From Bacillota bacterium (GTDB lineage Bacteria > Bacillota > Clostridia > Lachnospirales > Lachnospiraceae): DNA of 64,000 nucleotides. Location: positions 1 to 64,000 of the forward strand of contig JAEXAX010000002.1 of NCBI GenBank assembly GCA_023458035.1, given 5' to 3'. Under the pieces are notes generated by a model. The model did no database searches, had not been told where the DNA came from, and saw only the letters and a program-made list of their open reading frames with translations. Each line of letters begins with the position of its first letter. Within the stretch, counting starts at the first letter, position 1. The translations under genes and the position numbers were made by a program. Of this stretch, positions 35,162 through 42,252 are shown one piece after another.

Positions 35162-36213
35162 ATATTGAGATCGAAAAACAGCTGGGACGATTTTCTTTAA
35201 AGACCGGGTGGCAGCATCCCGGCGGATGCTTGGGTATCCTCGGTCGCAGCGGCTGCGGCAAGAGCTTGACACTAAAGTGTATAGCCGGCCTTGCTCAGCC
35301 GGATCGCGGACGAATCGAGAGTGATCGAGGGCTGTTATTTGAACGAATCGGGAAAAAGGCGACCGTCAATGTTCGACCGCAGGAGCGGAAGATCGGTTAT
35401 CTGTTTCAGCAGTATGCTCTCTTTCCCGGGATGACGGCGGCCGAAAATGTGGCTGTCGGCCTGCAATACGGTCAAGCTTCGGAGCGGACAGTGAAGGAGC
35501 TGCTTGCAACCTTCCATATTTCGGAGCTGGCCGATCATTATCCGGATCAGCTATCCGGAGGACAGCAGCAGAGAGTGGCACTGGCCAGAATGATTGCCGG
35601 TCAGCCGGATATTCTATTGCTGGATGAGCCATTTGCGGCTCTGGACGGGCATCTGCGAGAGGTATTGCGCTTTGAACTGTTATCTCAGTTGAGCGAGTAC
35701 GGCCGGGACATGGTTCTGGTCTCGCACGACCGTGATGATATCTACTATATGTGCCGACATACCCTGCTGATGGAGCGAGGCGAGGTGTTGGAATACGGAG
35801 AAACCAAGGAACTGTTTAGGAATATCCGTTATACAGAGAGTGCTTCTCTGACCGGCTGTAAAAATGTGGCCTGTATACAGAGAGTTGATGAACACAGTAT
35901 TTATGTGCCGCAGTGGCGGCTTCGATTAAAATGCGACCGGGAGGTGGAGCAGCGAATCACAGATGTCGGTCTGCGGGCACATGCCTTACAACCGGTGACA
36001 GCGGCAGAAGCGGCTGAGATCGACAGCAACCTGGTTTCGACCGAAGGAGCCAGGGTTACGGAGTTGCCTTTTGGCTGGCAGGTGGTGACCAGGGAAGGTA
36101 TTTGGTGGAAGCGGGAAAAGCTCGGCGGGGAAGGCTTTTGTTTGCCGCCGTTTCTGCGCATCCTGCCGACTGATCTCTTGTTATTGGAGAAAAAATATGA
36201 AACAAAAGATTGA
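35155..36213 (+). CDS. modC: Molybdate ABC transporter ATP-binding protein
   Basis: ModC powers the importer. The 352-residue protein has Walker A GRSGCGKS near residue 30, signature LSGGQQQR near residue 132 and Walker B ILLLDEP near residue 154, with the switch SHD. The region after residue 235 stands where ModC normally has a molybdate-binding TOBE domain, but it is diverged and I could not recognise the usual pattern. The end overlaps the YqeC-MocA gene by 17 bases. Confidence 0.93.
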   Translation: MLNIEIEKQLGRFSLKTGWQHPGGCLGILGRSGCGKSLTLKCIAGLAQPDRGRIESDRGLLFERIGKKATVNVRPQERKIGYLFQQYALFPGMTAAENVAVGLQYGQASERTVKELLATFHISELADHYPDQLSGGQQQRVALARMIAGQPDILLLDEPFAALDGHLREVLRFELLSQLSEYGRDMVLVSHDRDDIYYMCRHTLLMERGEVLEYGETKELFRNIRYTESASLTGCKNVACIQRVDEHSIYVPQWRLRLKCDREVEQRITDVGLRAHALQPVTAAEAAEIDSNLVSTEGARVTELPFGWQVVTREGIWWKREKLGGEGFCLPPFLRILPTDLLLLEKKYETKD

Positions 36214-37522
36214 AACAGTATGGGAAGGCTGGTTTCATGAACCTCTGCCCAAACAGGCCTGGATCGATGTGGTCGGCAGCGGTGGAAAAACATCGCTGAT
36301 CCGTTGGCTGGCCACCGGCTTTGCGGCGGTCGGCCGTCGGGTGGTCATCACAACATCGACCCATATTTATCCGATTCCCGATCTGTGGCAGGAGAGTCTG
36401 ACGGCGGTGGAGCGGAAGTTGATCCCGGGCGAGATTATTCAATTAGGAACATTGATGACTAAAGGAAAGTCGGCCGGTAAACTGACTGCACCATCACAGG
36501 AACAGTGGCAGAGATTGTCAGAACTGGCGGATATTATTTTAGTAGAGGCTGACGGTTCCAGGCGGCTACCACTGAAGTTTCCGGCTGTTCATGAACCGGT
36601 GCTTAGTACAAAGAGTACACATACTCTGATCGTTCAAGGCCTGTCAGCACTGGGGCAGGATTTTGACCTGGTTTGCCAGCGTAGCGAGCTGGCAAGACAA
36701 GCGTTGCCGTCAGTTTTTGACAGGCAGCAGATGACGGTGGAGCTTCCCCTGATGGCAATGCTGTTGCGCGAAGGCTATCGTCGAATCTTCAGCGGCAGGC
36801 GGTGCGGTATCTGTCTGAATCAGGCAGATATGCTGCCATCGGAAGAAAAGCTGTCAGTTTATCGACAGGCCCTGCAATCGCCCGGGTTACCGGTACAGGC
36901 CCTGCAATTGACAGCGCATCCGCAGGAGAAGATAGGCCTGATTCTGATGGCGTCCGGATTTAGCCGCCGTTTCGGTAAAAATAAGCTGCTGCATGAGGTG
37001 GCAGGCAGACCGCTGATTGATCATGCCCTGGAACTGACAGCCGCTGTCCGGCGTCAGCTTTGGAGCGAGGGCTTGGCTTGCAGCATCTGCGTAGTCAGCC
37101 GTCAGTCGGTTATTCGAGAGAAGGCGGAAAAACTGCGGATGACCGCTATTGATAATCCGAACAGTGAGGAGGGAATTTCCGCGACGATTCGACTGGGAAC
37201 GACGTATATGCTGGAGCAGGGAGCCAGCCGCTTTGTATATCTGGTGGCTGACCAGCCGGAGCTGACGGCCAAAACAGTCGTTTGGCTGATCCGGCAGGCG
37301 ATTGCTTCGCCGCTGGGGGTGACCGTGCCGGCAGCCGGAGCACGGTTGGGAAATCCCTGCATATTTTCCGGTTTATATGCCGACCTCTTACTCGGCTTAC
37401 AGGGTGAGCAAGGTGGAAAGCTGATTATTCGTGAGCACATGAATGATTGCCAGACGATGGCGGTAGAAGAAAGAGAATTGTTTGATATTGATAAGAAAGA
37501 GCAGATTGATACAATATTTTGA
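36197..37522 (+). CDS. YqeC - MocA fusion, selenium-dependent hydroxylase accessory protein
   Basis: This 441-residue protein is a fusion. Residues 1-240 match YqeC, a P-loop protein (VVGSGGKTSLIRW near residue 25, ILVEADGSRRLPLK near residue 115) found with selenium-dependent molybdenum hydroxylases. Residues 250-441 match MocA, the CTP:molybdopterin cytidylyltransferase (LILMASGFSRRFGKNKL near residue 250, ADQPELT near residue 352). MocA would make the cytosine dinucleotide form of the cofactor used by hydroxylases. It closes the accessory operon. Confidence 0.88.
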   Translation: MKQKIETVWEGWFHEPLPKQAWIDVVGSGGKTSLIRWLATGFAAVGRRVVITTSTHIYPIPDLWQESLTAVERKLIPGEIIQLGTLMTKGKSAGKLTAPSQEQWQRLSELADIILVEADGSRRLPLKFPAVHEPVLSTKSTHTLIVQGLSALGQDFDLVCQRSELARQALPSVFDRQQMTVELPLMAMLLREGYRRIFSGRRCGICLNQADMLPSEEKLSVYRQALQSPGLPVQALQLTAHPQEKIGLILMASGFSRRFGKNKLLHEVAGRPLIDHALELTAAVRRQLWSEGLACSICVVSRQSVIREKAEKLRMTAIDNPNSEEGISATIRLGTTYMLEQGASRFVYLVADQPELTAKTVVWLIRQAIASPLGVTVPAAGARLGNPCIFSGLYADLLLGLQGEQGGKLIIREHMNDCQTMAVEERELFDIDKKEQIDTIF

Positions 37523-37531
37523 AGCGAAAAG

Positions 37532-37618
37532 TTAAACAAAGTTTTGCTTATTCTCTTATAAACTTTGCACAAAATGTTTAAAAACTAATAAAAAATATAT
37601 ACAAATTGCGCAAAACAT
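37532..37618 (+). promoter_or_regulatory. Repeats upstream of the xanthine permease promoter
   Basis: TTAAACAAAG (37532-37541) repeats the core of the direct repeats in front of the xanthine dehydrogenase gene. Two further sites of the form TTGCRCAAAAYRT lie at 37565-37577 and 37606-37618, 41 bases apart, the second abutting the -35 box. A CAAAGTTT/AAACTTTG inverted repeat spans 37537-37567. No coding potential is seen here. Confidence 0.4.
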
Positions 37619-37619
37619 C

Positions 37620-37678
37620 TTGAAATGCAAAGGTAAATATGACATAATCTTGACATACGCCAAAAAACTTTTTTGGCG
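37620..37678 (+). promoter_or_regulatory. Xanthine permease promoter with palindrome at the start point
   Basis: -35 TTGAAA (37620-37625) and -10 CATAAT (37643-37648) are 17 bases apart. A perfect 10-bp inverted repeat (CGCCAAAAAA at 37658-37667, complement at 37669-37678, one central base) lies just downstream of the expected start point. It could be an operator or a leader hairpin; no purine riboswitch core was recognised. Confidence 0.65.
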
Positions 37679-37702
37679 CCAGAAAAACAATTGGAGGATG
37701 TC

Positions 37703-39091
37703 ATGGAAGAGAAAACCAAAACCAATCAAACTGTTAGCGTTGACAACATCTATCGGCTGAACGGACGAGTGCCGGTGGCAAAGGCTATTCCATTCGGTCT
37801 GCAGCATGTGCTGGCGATGTTCGTTTCCAACCTGACCCCGATCATCATCGTTGCCGGGGCAGCCAATGCCGCCTGGCCCGAATTGAATCTCAATCTGGCC
37901 ATGCTGCTGCAAAATGCCATGTTTATCGCCGGCCTGGGAACCCTGATCCAATTATATCCGGTCTGGAAGATCGGTGCCAAATTGCCGGTTGTAATGGGTG
38001 TCAGCTTCACCTTTCTGGCGTCTTTGCTCTATGTGGCGACCAATTTCGGTTATCCGACCATGATCGGAGCTATCATCGTCGGCGGCTGTGTGGAAGGTAT
38101 GCTTGGTTTATGCGCCAAATACTGGAGACGCTTTATTTCCCCGATCGTATCGGCCTGCGTGGTGACGACCATCGGTTTTTCACTGCTAAATGTCGGTGCC
38201 GCTTCATTTGGCGGCGGACACGGCGCAGAGGATTTCGGTTCTGTTGAAAACCTGATTCTCGGCGGTGTGACGCTGGTAGCCTGCATCATCTTTAATCTGT
38301 TGGCAAAGGGCTTCTGGAAACAATTGTCCGTTTTATTCGGTTTGATTGTCGGTTATTCGGCCGCTCTGATGATGGGGCGCATTGATTTTGAACCGATCAT
38401 GCAGGCAAAGCTGTTTTCCTTACCGAGCTTTTTACCGTTTATCCCGAAGTTTAACGTCAGCGCCATTATCGCTTTGGTTGTTGTCTTTCTGGTATCGGCA
38501 GCCGAGACCATCGGTGATACGACGGCTGTCTGCATTGGCGGTCTGAACCGCGATATCACTGCCAAAGAGGTATCCGGCTCCCTGGCCTGCGACGGCTTCC
38601 TCAGTGCCGTATCCGGTTGCTTCGGATGTACCCCAATCACTTCCTTCAGTCAGAATGTCGGCCTGATCGCCATGACGAAGGTTGTCAACCGTTTTACCAT
38701 TATGTTTGGCGCGCTGACCCTGATCCTGGCCGGCTTGTTCCCGCCGATCGGCGCTTTCTTCTCCACTCTGCCGCAGCCGGTACTCGGTGGTTGTACCATC
38801 ATGATGTTTGGTTCTATCGTAGTCAGCGGTATGAGCATGATCGCCCGCTGTGGTTTTACCTCACGAAACACCTTTATCGCTTCGCTGTCCATCAGTATCG
38901 GTATCGGCTTCACCCAGATGCCGGATATCTACAAAAATTTCCCGACTCTGATGCGTGACGTATTCTCCGGCAATCCGGTGGCCAATGTGTTCGTGATCGC
39001 TTTGCTATTGAGCTTTGTTATTCCTAAGTCTCAGGAGGATCGTGACCAGGAAGCGAAGTTGGAAGCGGAAATGAAGGTAGCTGAAGATTAA
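37703..39091 (+). CDS. Xanthine/uracil permease (NCS2 family)
   Basis: This 462-residue protein of about 12-14 membrane spans belongs to the nucleobase:cation symporter 2 family. The segment FGLQHVLAMFVSN near residue 27, and SAAETIGDTTAVCIGGLNRD near residue 265, are typical of the xanthine/uracil group. Its place at the end of the xanthine dehydrogenase locus argues for xanthine, urate or hypoxanthine import. I chose ATG 37703 because TGGAGGATG lies just before it; the open frame extends 30 bases upstream into the palindrome. A terminator follows. Confidence 0.9.
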   Translation: MEEKTKTNQTVSVDNIYRLNGRVPVAKAIPFGLQHVLAMFVSNLTPIIIVAGAANAAWPELNLNLAMLLQNAMFIAGLGTLIQLYPVWKIGAKLPVVMGVSFTFLASLLYVATNFGYPTMIGAIIVGGCVEGMLGLCAKYWRRFISPIVSACVVTTIGFSLLNVGAASFGGGHGAEDFGSVENLILGGVTLVACIIFNLLAKGFWKQLSVLFGLIVGYSAALMMGRIDFEPIMQAKLFSLPSFLPFIPKFNVSAIIALVVVFLVSAAETIGDTTAVCIGGLNRDITAKEVSGSLACDGFLSAVSGCFGCTPITSFSQNVGLIAMTKVVNRFTIMFGALTLILAGLFPPIGAFFSTLPQPVLGGCTIMMFGSIVVSGMSMIARCGFTSRNTFIASLSISIGIGFTQMPDIYKNFPTLMRDVFSGNPVANVFVIALLLSFVIPKSQEDRDQEAKLEAEMKVAED

Positions 39092-39129
39092 ATATATATC
39101 GGTTATAGCTCCGATTTGCCATGGTTCGG

Positions 39130-39175
39130 CCGCCGGTGACACAGAATCCCCATTCCGTGTCGCCGGCGGTTGTTT
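39130..39175 (+). terminator. Terminator after the xanthine permease gene
   Basis: A long stem with two small mismatches (39130-39147 with 39152-39169, core CCGCCGG/CCGGCGG) is followed by TTGTTT. It marks the end of the molybdenum hydroxylase locus. Confidence 0.85.
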
Positions 39176-39231
39176 ATGCATATGCAACCTGGGCTTGCGT
39201 ACATAAAAAGTAAAAGACGAGCCGTGCTGTC

Positions 39232-39260
39232 TTGCGGGGATCCTGGATTTGCAGTAGAAT
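39232..39260 (+). promoter_or_regulatory. Promoter of pepT
   Basis: -35 TTGCGG (39232-39237) and -10 TAGAAT (39255-39260) are 17 bases apart, 36 bases upstream of the pepT start. Confidence 0.65.
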
Positions 39261-39296
39261 AACACTGTATTTGTGTCAACAGAAAGTGAGGAAGCT

Positions 39297-40514
39297 ATGG
39301 AAAGCATGTTACAAAGATTTATTCGATATTGCAGTATCAATACCCGATCGGATGAAAGCTCGACAACCGTTCCGACCACCCGCTCACAGCTGGACTTTGT
39401 GCGGATGCTGGCTGAGGATATGGAAGCCATCGGTTTATCCGAGGTAAACGTATATGAAAAGAACGGCTTCGTGATCGGTAAGCTGCCGGCCAATAGTGAG
39501 AACAAGCTGCCGGTCATCGGCTTTATCGCCCATGTCGATACGGCTGATTATGAGGCCGAGGGAATTAAACCGTGGGTGGTGGAAAACTATGACGGAAACG
39601 ATATCTTGTTAAATGCCGAGCAAGGTATCATCACCAAGGTGACTGACTTCCCGAACCTGAAGAACTATATTGGCAAGACGCTGGTGGTAACAGACGGAAC
39701 TACTCTGTTGGGGGCCGATGATAAGGCCGGGGTGGTCGAAATCCTGCAGGCCATGATCCATTTGGTTGCCAATCCGGAAATCAAACACGGAGATATCTGG
39801 TGCGCCTTCGGCCCGGACGAGGAGATCGGGCGAGGTGCGGATAACTTTGACGTCAATGACTTTCCGGCCGATTTTGCCTATACCATGGATGGAGCCATCC
39901 TCGGTGAACTGGAATATGAAAGTTTTAATGCAGCGGCAGCCAATGTCACCCTGCACGGCGTTTCGGTTCATCCGGGCAGCGCTAAGGGTTTGATGATTAA
40001 TACCGCAAAGCTGGCCTTTGAGCTGGATTCCATGCTGCCGGTCGATGCGGTGCCGGAAAAGACCGCAGGGTATGAAGGCTTTTACATGCTGCACAATATG
40101 CATACCGAAATCGACACCGGCAGCATGCATTACATCATTCGTGACCATGACAGAAGCAAATTTGAAGAAAAGAAGACCTTCTTTATGGACTGTGTACGCC
40201 GGGTCAATGAAAAATATGGCCGCGAGGTGTTGACGGTGGATATGTACGACCAGTATTACAATATGTACGATGTGATTCAAAACCATATGGACTGTGTGGA
40301 AATCGCCAAGGCCGCCATGGTGGCCGTTGGAGTAAAACCACTGTGCCGACCGATCCGAGGCGGTACCGATGGTAGTAAAATCTCCTTTATGGGTATCCCG
40401 ACTCCGAATATCTTCGTCGGAGCGGAGAATCTGCACGGCCGTCATGAATTTGCCTGCTTGGATGATATGCAAAAGGCGGTCGATACCATTGTAGAGATCG
40501 TACGCGAGAAGTAA
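39297..40514 (+). CDS. pepT: Peptidase T (tripeptide aminopeptidase)
   Basis: PepT is a cytoplasmic zinc peptidase (M20B) that removes N-terminal residues from tripeptides. The 405-residue protein shows the metal ligands and catalytic residues in FIAHVDTAD near residue 79, LLGADDKAGV near residue 139 and GPDEEIGRGA near residue 173, and a closing GRHEFACLDDM segment. ATG 39297 has AAAGTGAGGA upstream, the same ribosome-binding site form seen at comM and rnj. It is monocistronic, between the purine locus and the AT-rich islet. Confidence 0.95.
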   Translation: MESMLQRFIRYCSINTRSDESSTTVPTTRSQLDFVRMLAEDMEAIGLSEVNVYEKNGFVIGKLPANSENKLPVIGFIAHVDTADYEAEGIKPWVVENYDGNDILLNAEQGIITKVTDFPNLKNYIGKTLVVTDGTTLLGADDKAGVVEILQAMIHLVANPEIKHGDIWCAFGPDEEIGRGADNFDVNDFPADFAYTMDGAILGELEYESFNAAAANVTLHGVSVHPGSAKGLMINTAKLAFELDSMLPVDAVPEKTAGYEGFYMLHNMHTEIDTGSMHYIIRDHDRSKFEEKKTFFMDCVRRVNEKYGREVLTVDMYDQYYNMYDVIQNHMDCVEIAKAAMVAVGVKPLCRPIRGGTDGSKISFMGIPTPNIFVGAENLHGRHEFACLDDMQKAVDTIVEIVREK

Positions 40515-40532
40515 ACTTGGGAACAGCGAGAA

Positions 40533-40840
40533 GTATACTGGAATTTAAATGATATGGACGGTGTGGTCTTTGGAGCACATCGTTTTTTTGATTGTGTCAC
40601 AGACAAACCAGCAAGCCCCTTGTGGGACTTGGCCGGAGTCAGGAAGCACTGAATCAGCCCCTTCAGGGGCAGCTGCGAAAGTGGTGCGGCAAGCAGACCT
40701 TTCAGTACGCCTTCCAGGCGCAAGCAGGGAATAGTCCCTTATAGGGACTGAGCAGGCCACCGGCTAAGCCGGTGGTCCTGACTAGCACTTGAAAAAAGTA
40801 AAATTTTTGGTATACTCATGATGAAAATATAAATGATATG
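40533..40840 (+). other. Hairpin-rich non-coding block flanked by imperfect direct repeats
   Basis: No plausible gene is seen here. The block 40557-40809 holds at least five GC-rich hairpins in a row: 40612-40631, GCCCC-TTCA-GGGGC (40657-40670), CGCCT-TCC-AGGCG (40708-40720), AGTCCCT-TAT-AGGGACT (40733-40749) and CCACCGGC-TAA-GCCGGTGG (40757-40775). It is flanked by related sequences: GTATACT, a spacer, then TAAATGATATG at 40533-40556 and again at 40810-40840 (spacers of 6 and 13 bases). This fits a structured RNA, a small non-autonomous mobile element of the IS200/IS605 palindrome type, or both. I could not assign it to a known RNA family by eye. Confidence 0.5.
40789..40816 (+). promoter_or_regulatory. 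Promoter leading into the AT-rich islet
   Basis: -35 TTGAAA (40789-40794) and -10 TATACT (40811-40816) are 16 bases apart, starting right after the last hairpin of the structured block. It could drive the micro-ORF at 40899 and the genes beyond. Confidence 0.6.
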
Positions 40841-40898
40841 ACAATTCTAACCAGAAAAAAGTACATTGATGGTTTGTGACCTAAAACAAAGGATATAA

Positions 40899-40976
40899 AT
40901 GATGGATAAAAGAAAGAGAGGGGACAATATGAAAACCATGAATCCTCAAAGATATAAGAATGGAGAAGACGTTTAA
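40899..40976 (+). CDS. Possible 25-residue peptide
   Basis: An ATG at 40899 with AAAGGA 6 bases upstream opens a 25-codon frame, MMDKRKRGDNMKTMN continuing to a TAA at 40974. An internal in-frame ATG at 40929 also has a strong site (GAGAGGGGAC) and would give 15 residues. The peptide is basic and hydrophilic, with no signal sequence. It follows a good promoter. No family is recognised, and it may be a leader peptide, a real small protein or chance. Confidence 0.3.
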   Translation: MMDKRKRGDNMKTMNPQRYKNGEDV

Positions 40977-41041
40977 TAGTTAATGTTAGGATTAGAATTG
41001 TGGTTTTGTTTGATCAAAAGTGAATATATGAAGGTAAAACA

Positions 41042-41396
41042 ATGAAAAAATTTGCTAGGGGATTTTCAGTAATAGTATGTGCTCTGATGATATTTTCTTT
41101 GTTCATTCCTGCATATGCAGATGGCAATAAAAAAATGGAAATTAAATTTACAGACTTCAAGTTTCAAACAAGTGATAACAATCCAGAGCAAGTTTATATT
41201 TCCAAATGGATTTCCAACCACAGAGTTGTATTATATTTTTAATGGAACTATAGTGGCAGAGGTGGATGTGAACGCAAATGCAGGTATATCTGCTGAACTT
41301 TTAGGTGCTGGCTTTACTGCGTCCGGCACCATAGGATCTACAATGTATTTCAGACGACCATTTAACTCAACAGGAGTAATTCAGTTGTACCATTAG
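41042..41396 (+). pseudogene. Frameshifted small secreted protein
   Basis: The ATG at 41042 starts a clear signal peptide (MKKFARGFSVIVCALMIF..., cleavage likely after AYA near residue 26), but the frame stops at 41242 after 66 codons. The shifted frame continues from about 41165 to 41396 with a plausible secreted-protein sequence (NGTIVAEVDVNANAGIS, GFTASGTIGSTMYFRRPF). An indel between about 41160 and 41220 would restore one protein of roughly 118 residues. A sequencing error could give the same picture. The family is not recognised. Confidence 0.6.
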
Positions 41397-41415
41397 ACAA
41401 GAAGGGGGTGTATTT

Positions 41416-41568
41416 ATGAAGAAATTCAAAACATTTCTGGATAAGTATAATATAGCAATCAGTATTTTACTGGGCAGTGTTATCATCAGTGTGGTGCTTG
41501 GTTTAATGCTGAACAACAGTCTTATGCGTGTTGCTCAAAATATTGGAACACATATATTTATGAAATAG
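41416..41568 (+). CDS. 50-residue single-span membrane peptide
   Basis: ATG 41416 has AAGGGGGTG a few bases upstream and encodes 50 residues ending at a TAG at 41566. A hydrophobic stretch, AISILLGSVIISVVLGLML, covers about residues 14-32, with a basic N-terminus (KKFKTFLDK) and a short C-terminal tail. It lies 20 bases after the frameshifted secreted-protein gene and may belong to the same transcript. No family is recognised. The good ribosome-binding site and the coherent membrane segment are the reasons to call it. Confidence 0.5.
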   Translation: MKKFKTFLDKYNIAISILLGSVIISVVLGLMLNNSLMRVAQNIGTHIFMK

Positions 41569-41604
41569 GGAGGCTATCCTTGAGTTAATATTTATGATAG
41601 CAAT

Positions 41605-41753
41605 AGCATCACCAGAAACGAAGGTTATTTATGAAAAATAAATTTTGGAGCAGTAGAAAGGATTTGAGGGATGTTTTGAATACATCCCTCAAAACAGTAT
41701 TCACCGGGGCATGTCCTTGTGTGATAATTCGCTTAAAAACTAAGAAACAATAA
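41605..41753 (+). pseudogene. Truncated duplicate of the YiiX-end/lipoprotein-start junction
   Basis: Bases 41605-41728 closely match 42216-42338, which hold the last codons of the YiiX-like gene and the start of the lipoprotein gene. Here the lipoprotein start (ATG 41631, MKNKFWSSRKDLRDV) runs for only 40 codons before diverging and stopping at 41753. The last 12 codons of the hydrolase frame (ASPETKVIYEK) are also kept. It is the remnant of an earlier copy of the two-gene unit. A terminator follows at once. Confidence 0.8.
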
Positions 41754-41767
41754 TATAGCAACTTAAG

Positions 41768-41809
41768 AAACAGTAAATCATAAAAAGGTTTACTGTTTTT
41801 TCTTTTTTT
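41768..41809 (+). terminator. Rho-independent terminator in the islet
   Basis: A perfect 10-bp stem AAACAGTAAA/TTTACTGTTT (41768-41777 with 41789-41798) is followed by TTTCTTTTTTT. Confidence 0.92.
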
Positions 41810-41945
41810 GTTAAAAAAACTGGAGCGACTTGATTGCAAAACTAAAACATAATATACTCAAATTAAAAATAAAAAATGCAAAGAGAATATAATAATGAGC
41901 ACGAACGAAGTCAAAGTATAAAGTGCATAAATTAGAGAAATTTTA

Positions 41946-42252
41946 ATGAAAAAATGGCCTTGGGAAGGATTTAAGTTCTTTCTAAATAAGGGGATTAGGC
42001 GTCACGGTTAAGCGAACAACTAATTTAGAGGATCGAACAGCAGCAGATTGGTGTTATAATCAGATTGGCAAACCATATAATTTCAATTTCTTGAATACTG
42101 AGACTAGAAGCAGCTTTTATTGTTCTCAACTGGTTTGGGCTGCTTTTTTAGACAATTTTGGTATTAATCTGGATACCAGTAGCTTCGGTGGCGCGGTGCA
42201 TCCATTAGAGTTAGCAGCATCACCAGAAACGAGGGTTATTTATGAAAAATAA
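41946..42252 (+). pseudogene. Decayed YiiX/YebB-like (C92-type) cysteine hydrolase
   Basis: An ATG at 41946 opens a short frame (MKKWPWEGFKFFLNKG) that stops at 42009, while the shifted frame carries on to 42252 with TTNLEDRTAAADWCYNQ, then IGKPYNFNF, SSFYCSQLVWAAF and AVHPLELAASPE. The latter pattern, with the catalytic cysteine in YCSQLVW, is that of permuted NlpC/P60-like YiiX hydrolases. The gene is far too short (about 100 codons against roughly 180-250), so an internal deletion and a frameshift are likely. Its stop overlaps the lipoprotein start by 11 bases, as in an intact operon. Confidence 0.7.

Noticed and set aside
37523..37702. Purine riboswitch before the xanthine permease
   Set aside because: The conserved three-way junction and loop sequences were not recognised; the palindrome at 37658-37678 does not fit that fold.
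40549..40760. Short frames on both strands within the hairpin-rich block
   Set aside because: They run through strong RNA stems, lack ribosome-binding sites and have no protein-like pattern.
41609..41839. Minus-strand 76-codon frame in the islet
   Set aside because: It crosses a terminator and the inverted-repeat region of the duplicated gene start, and has no start signals; it is a shadow.
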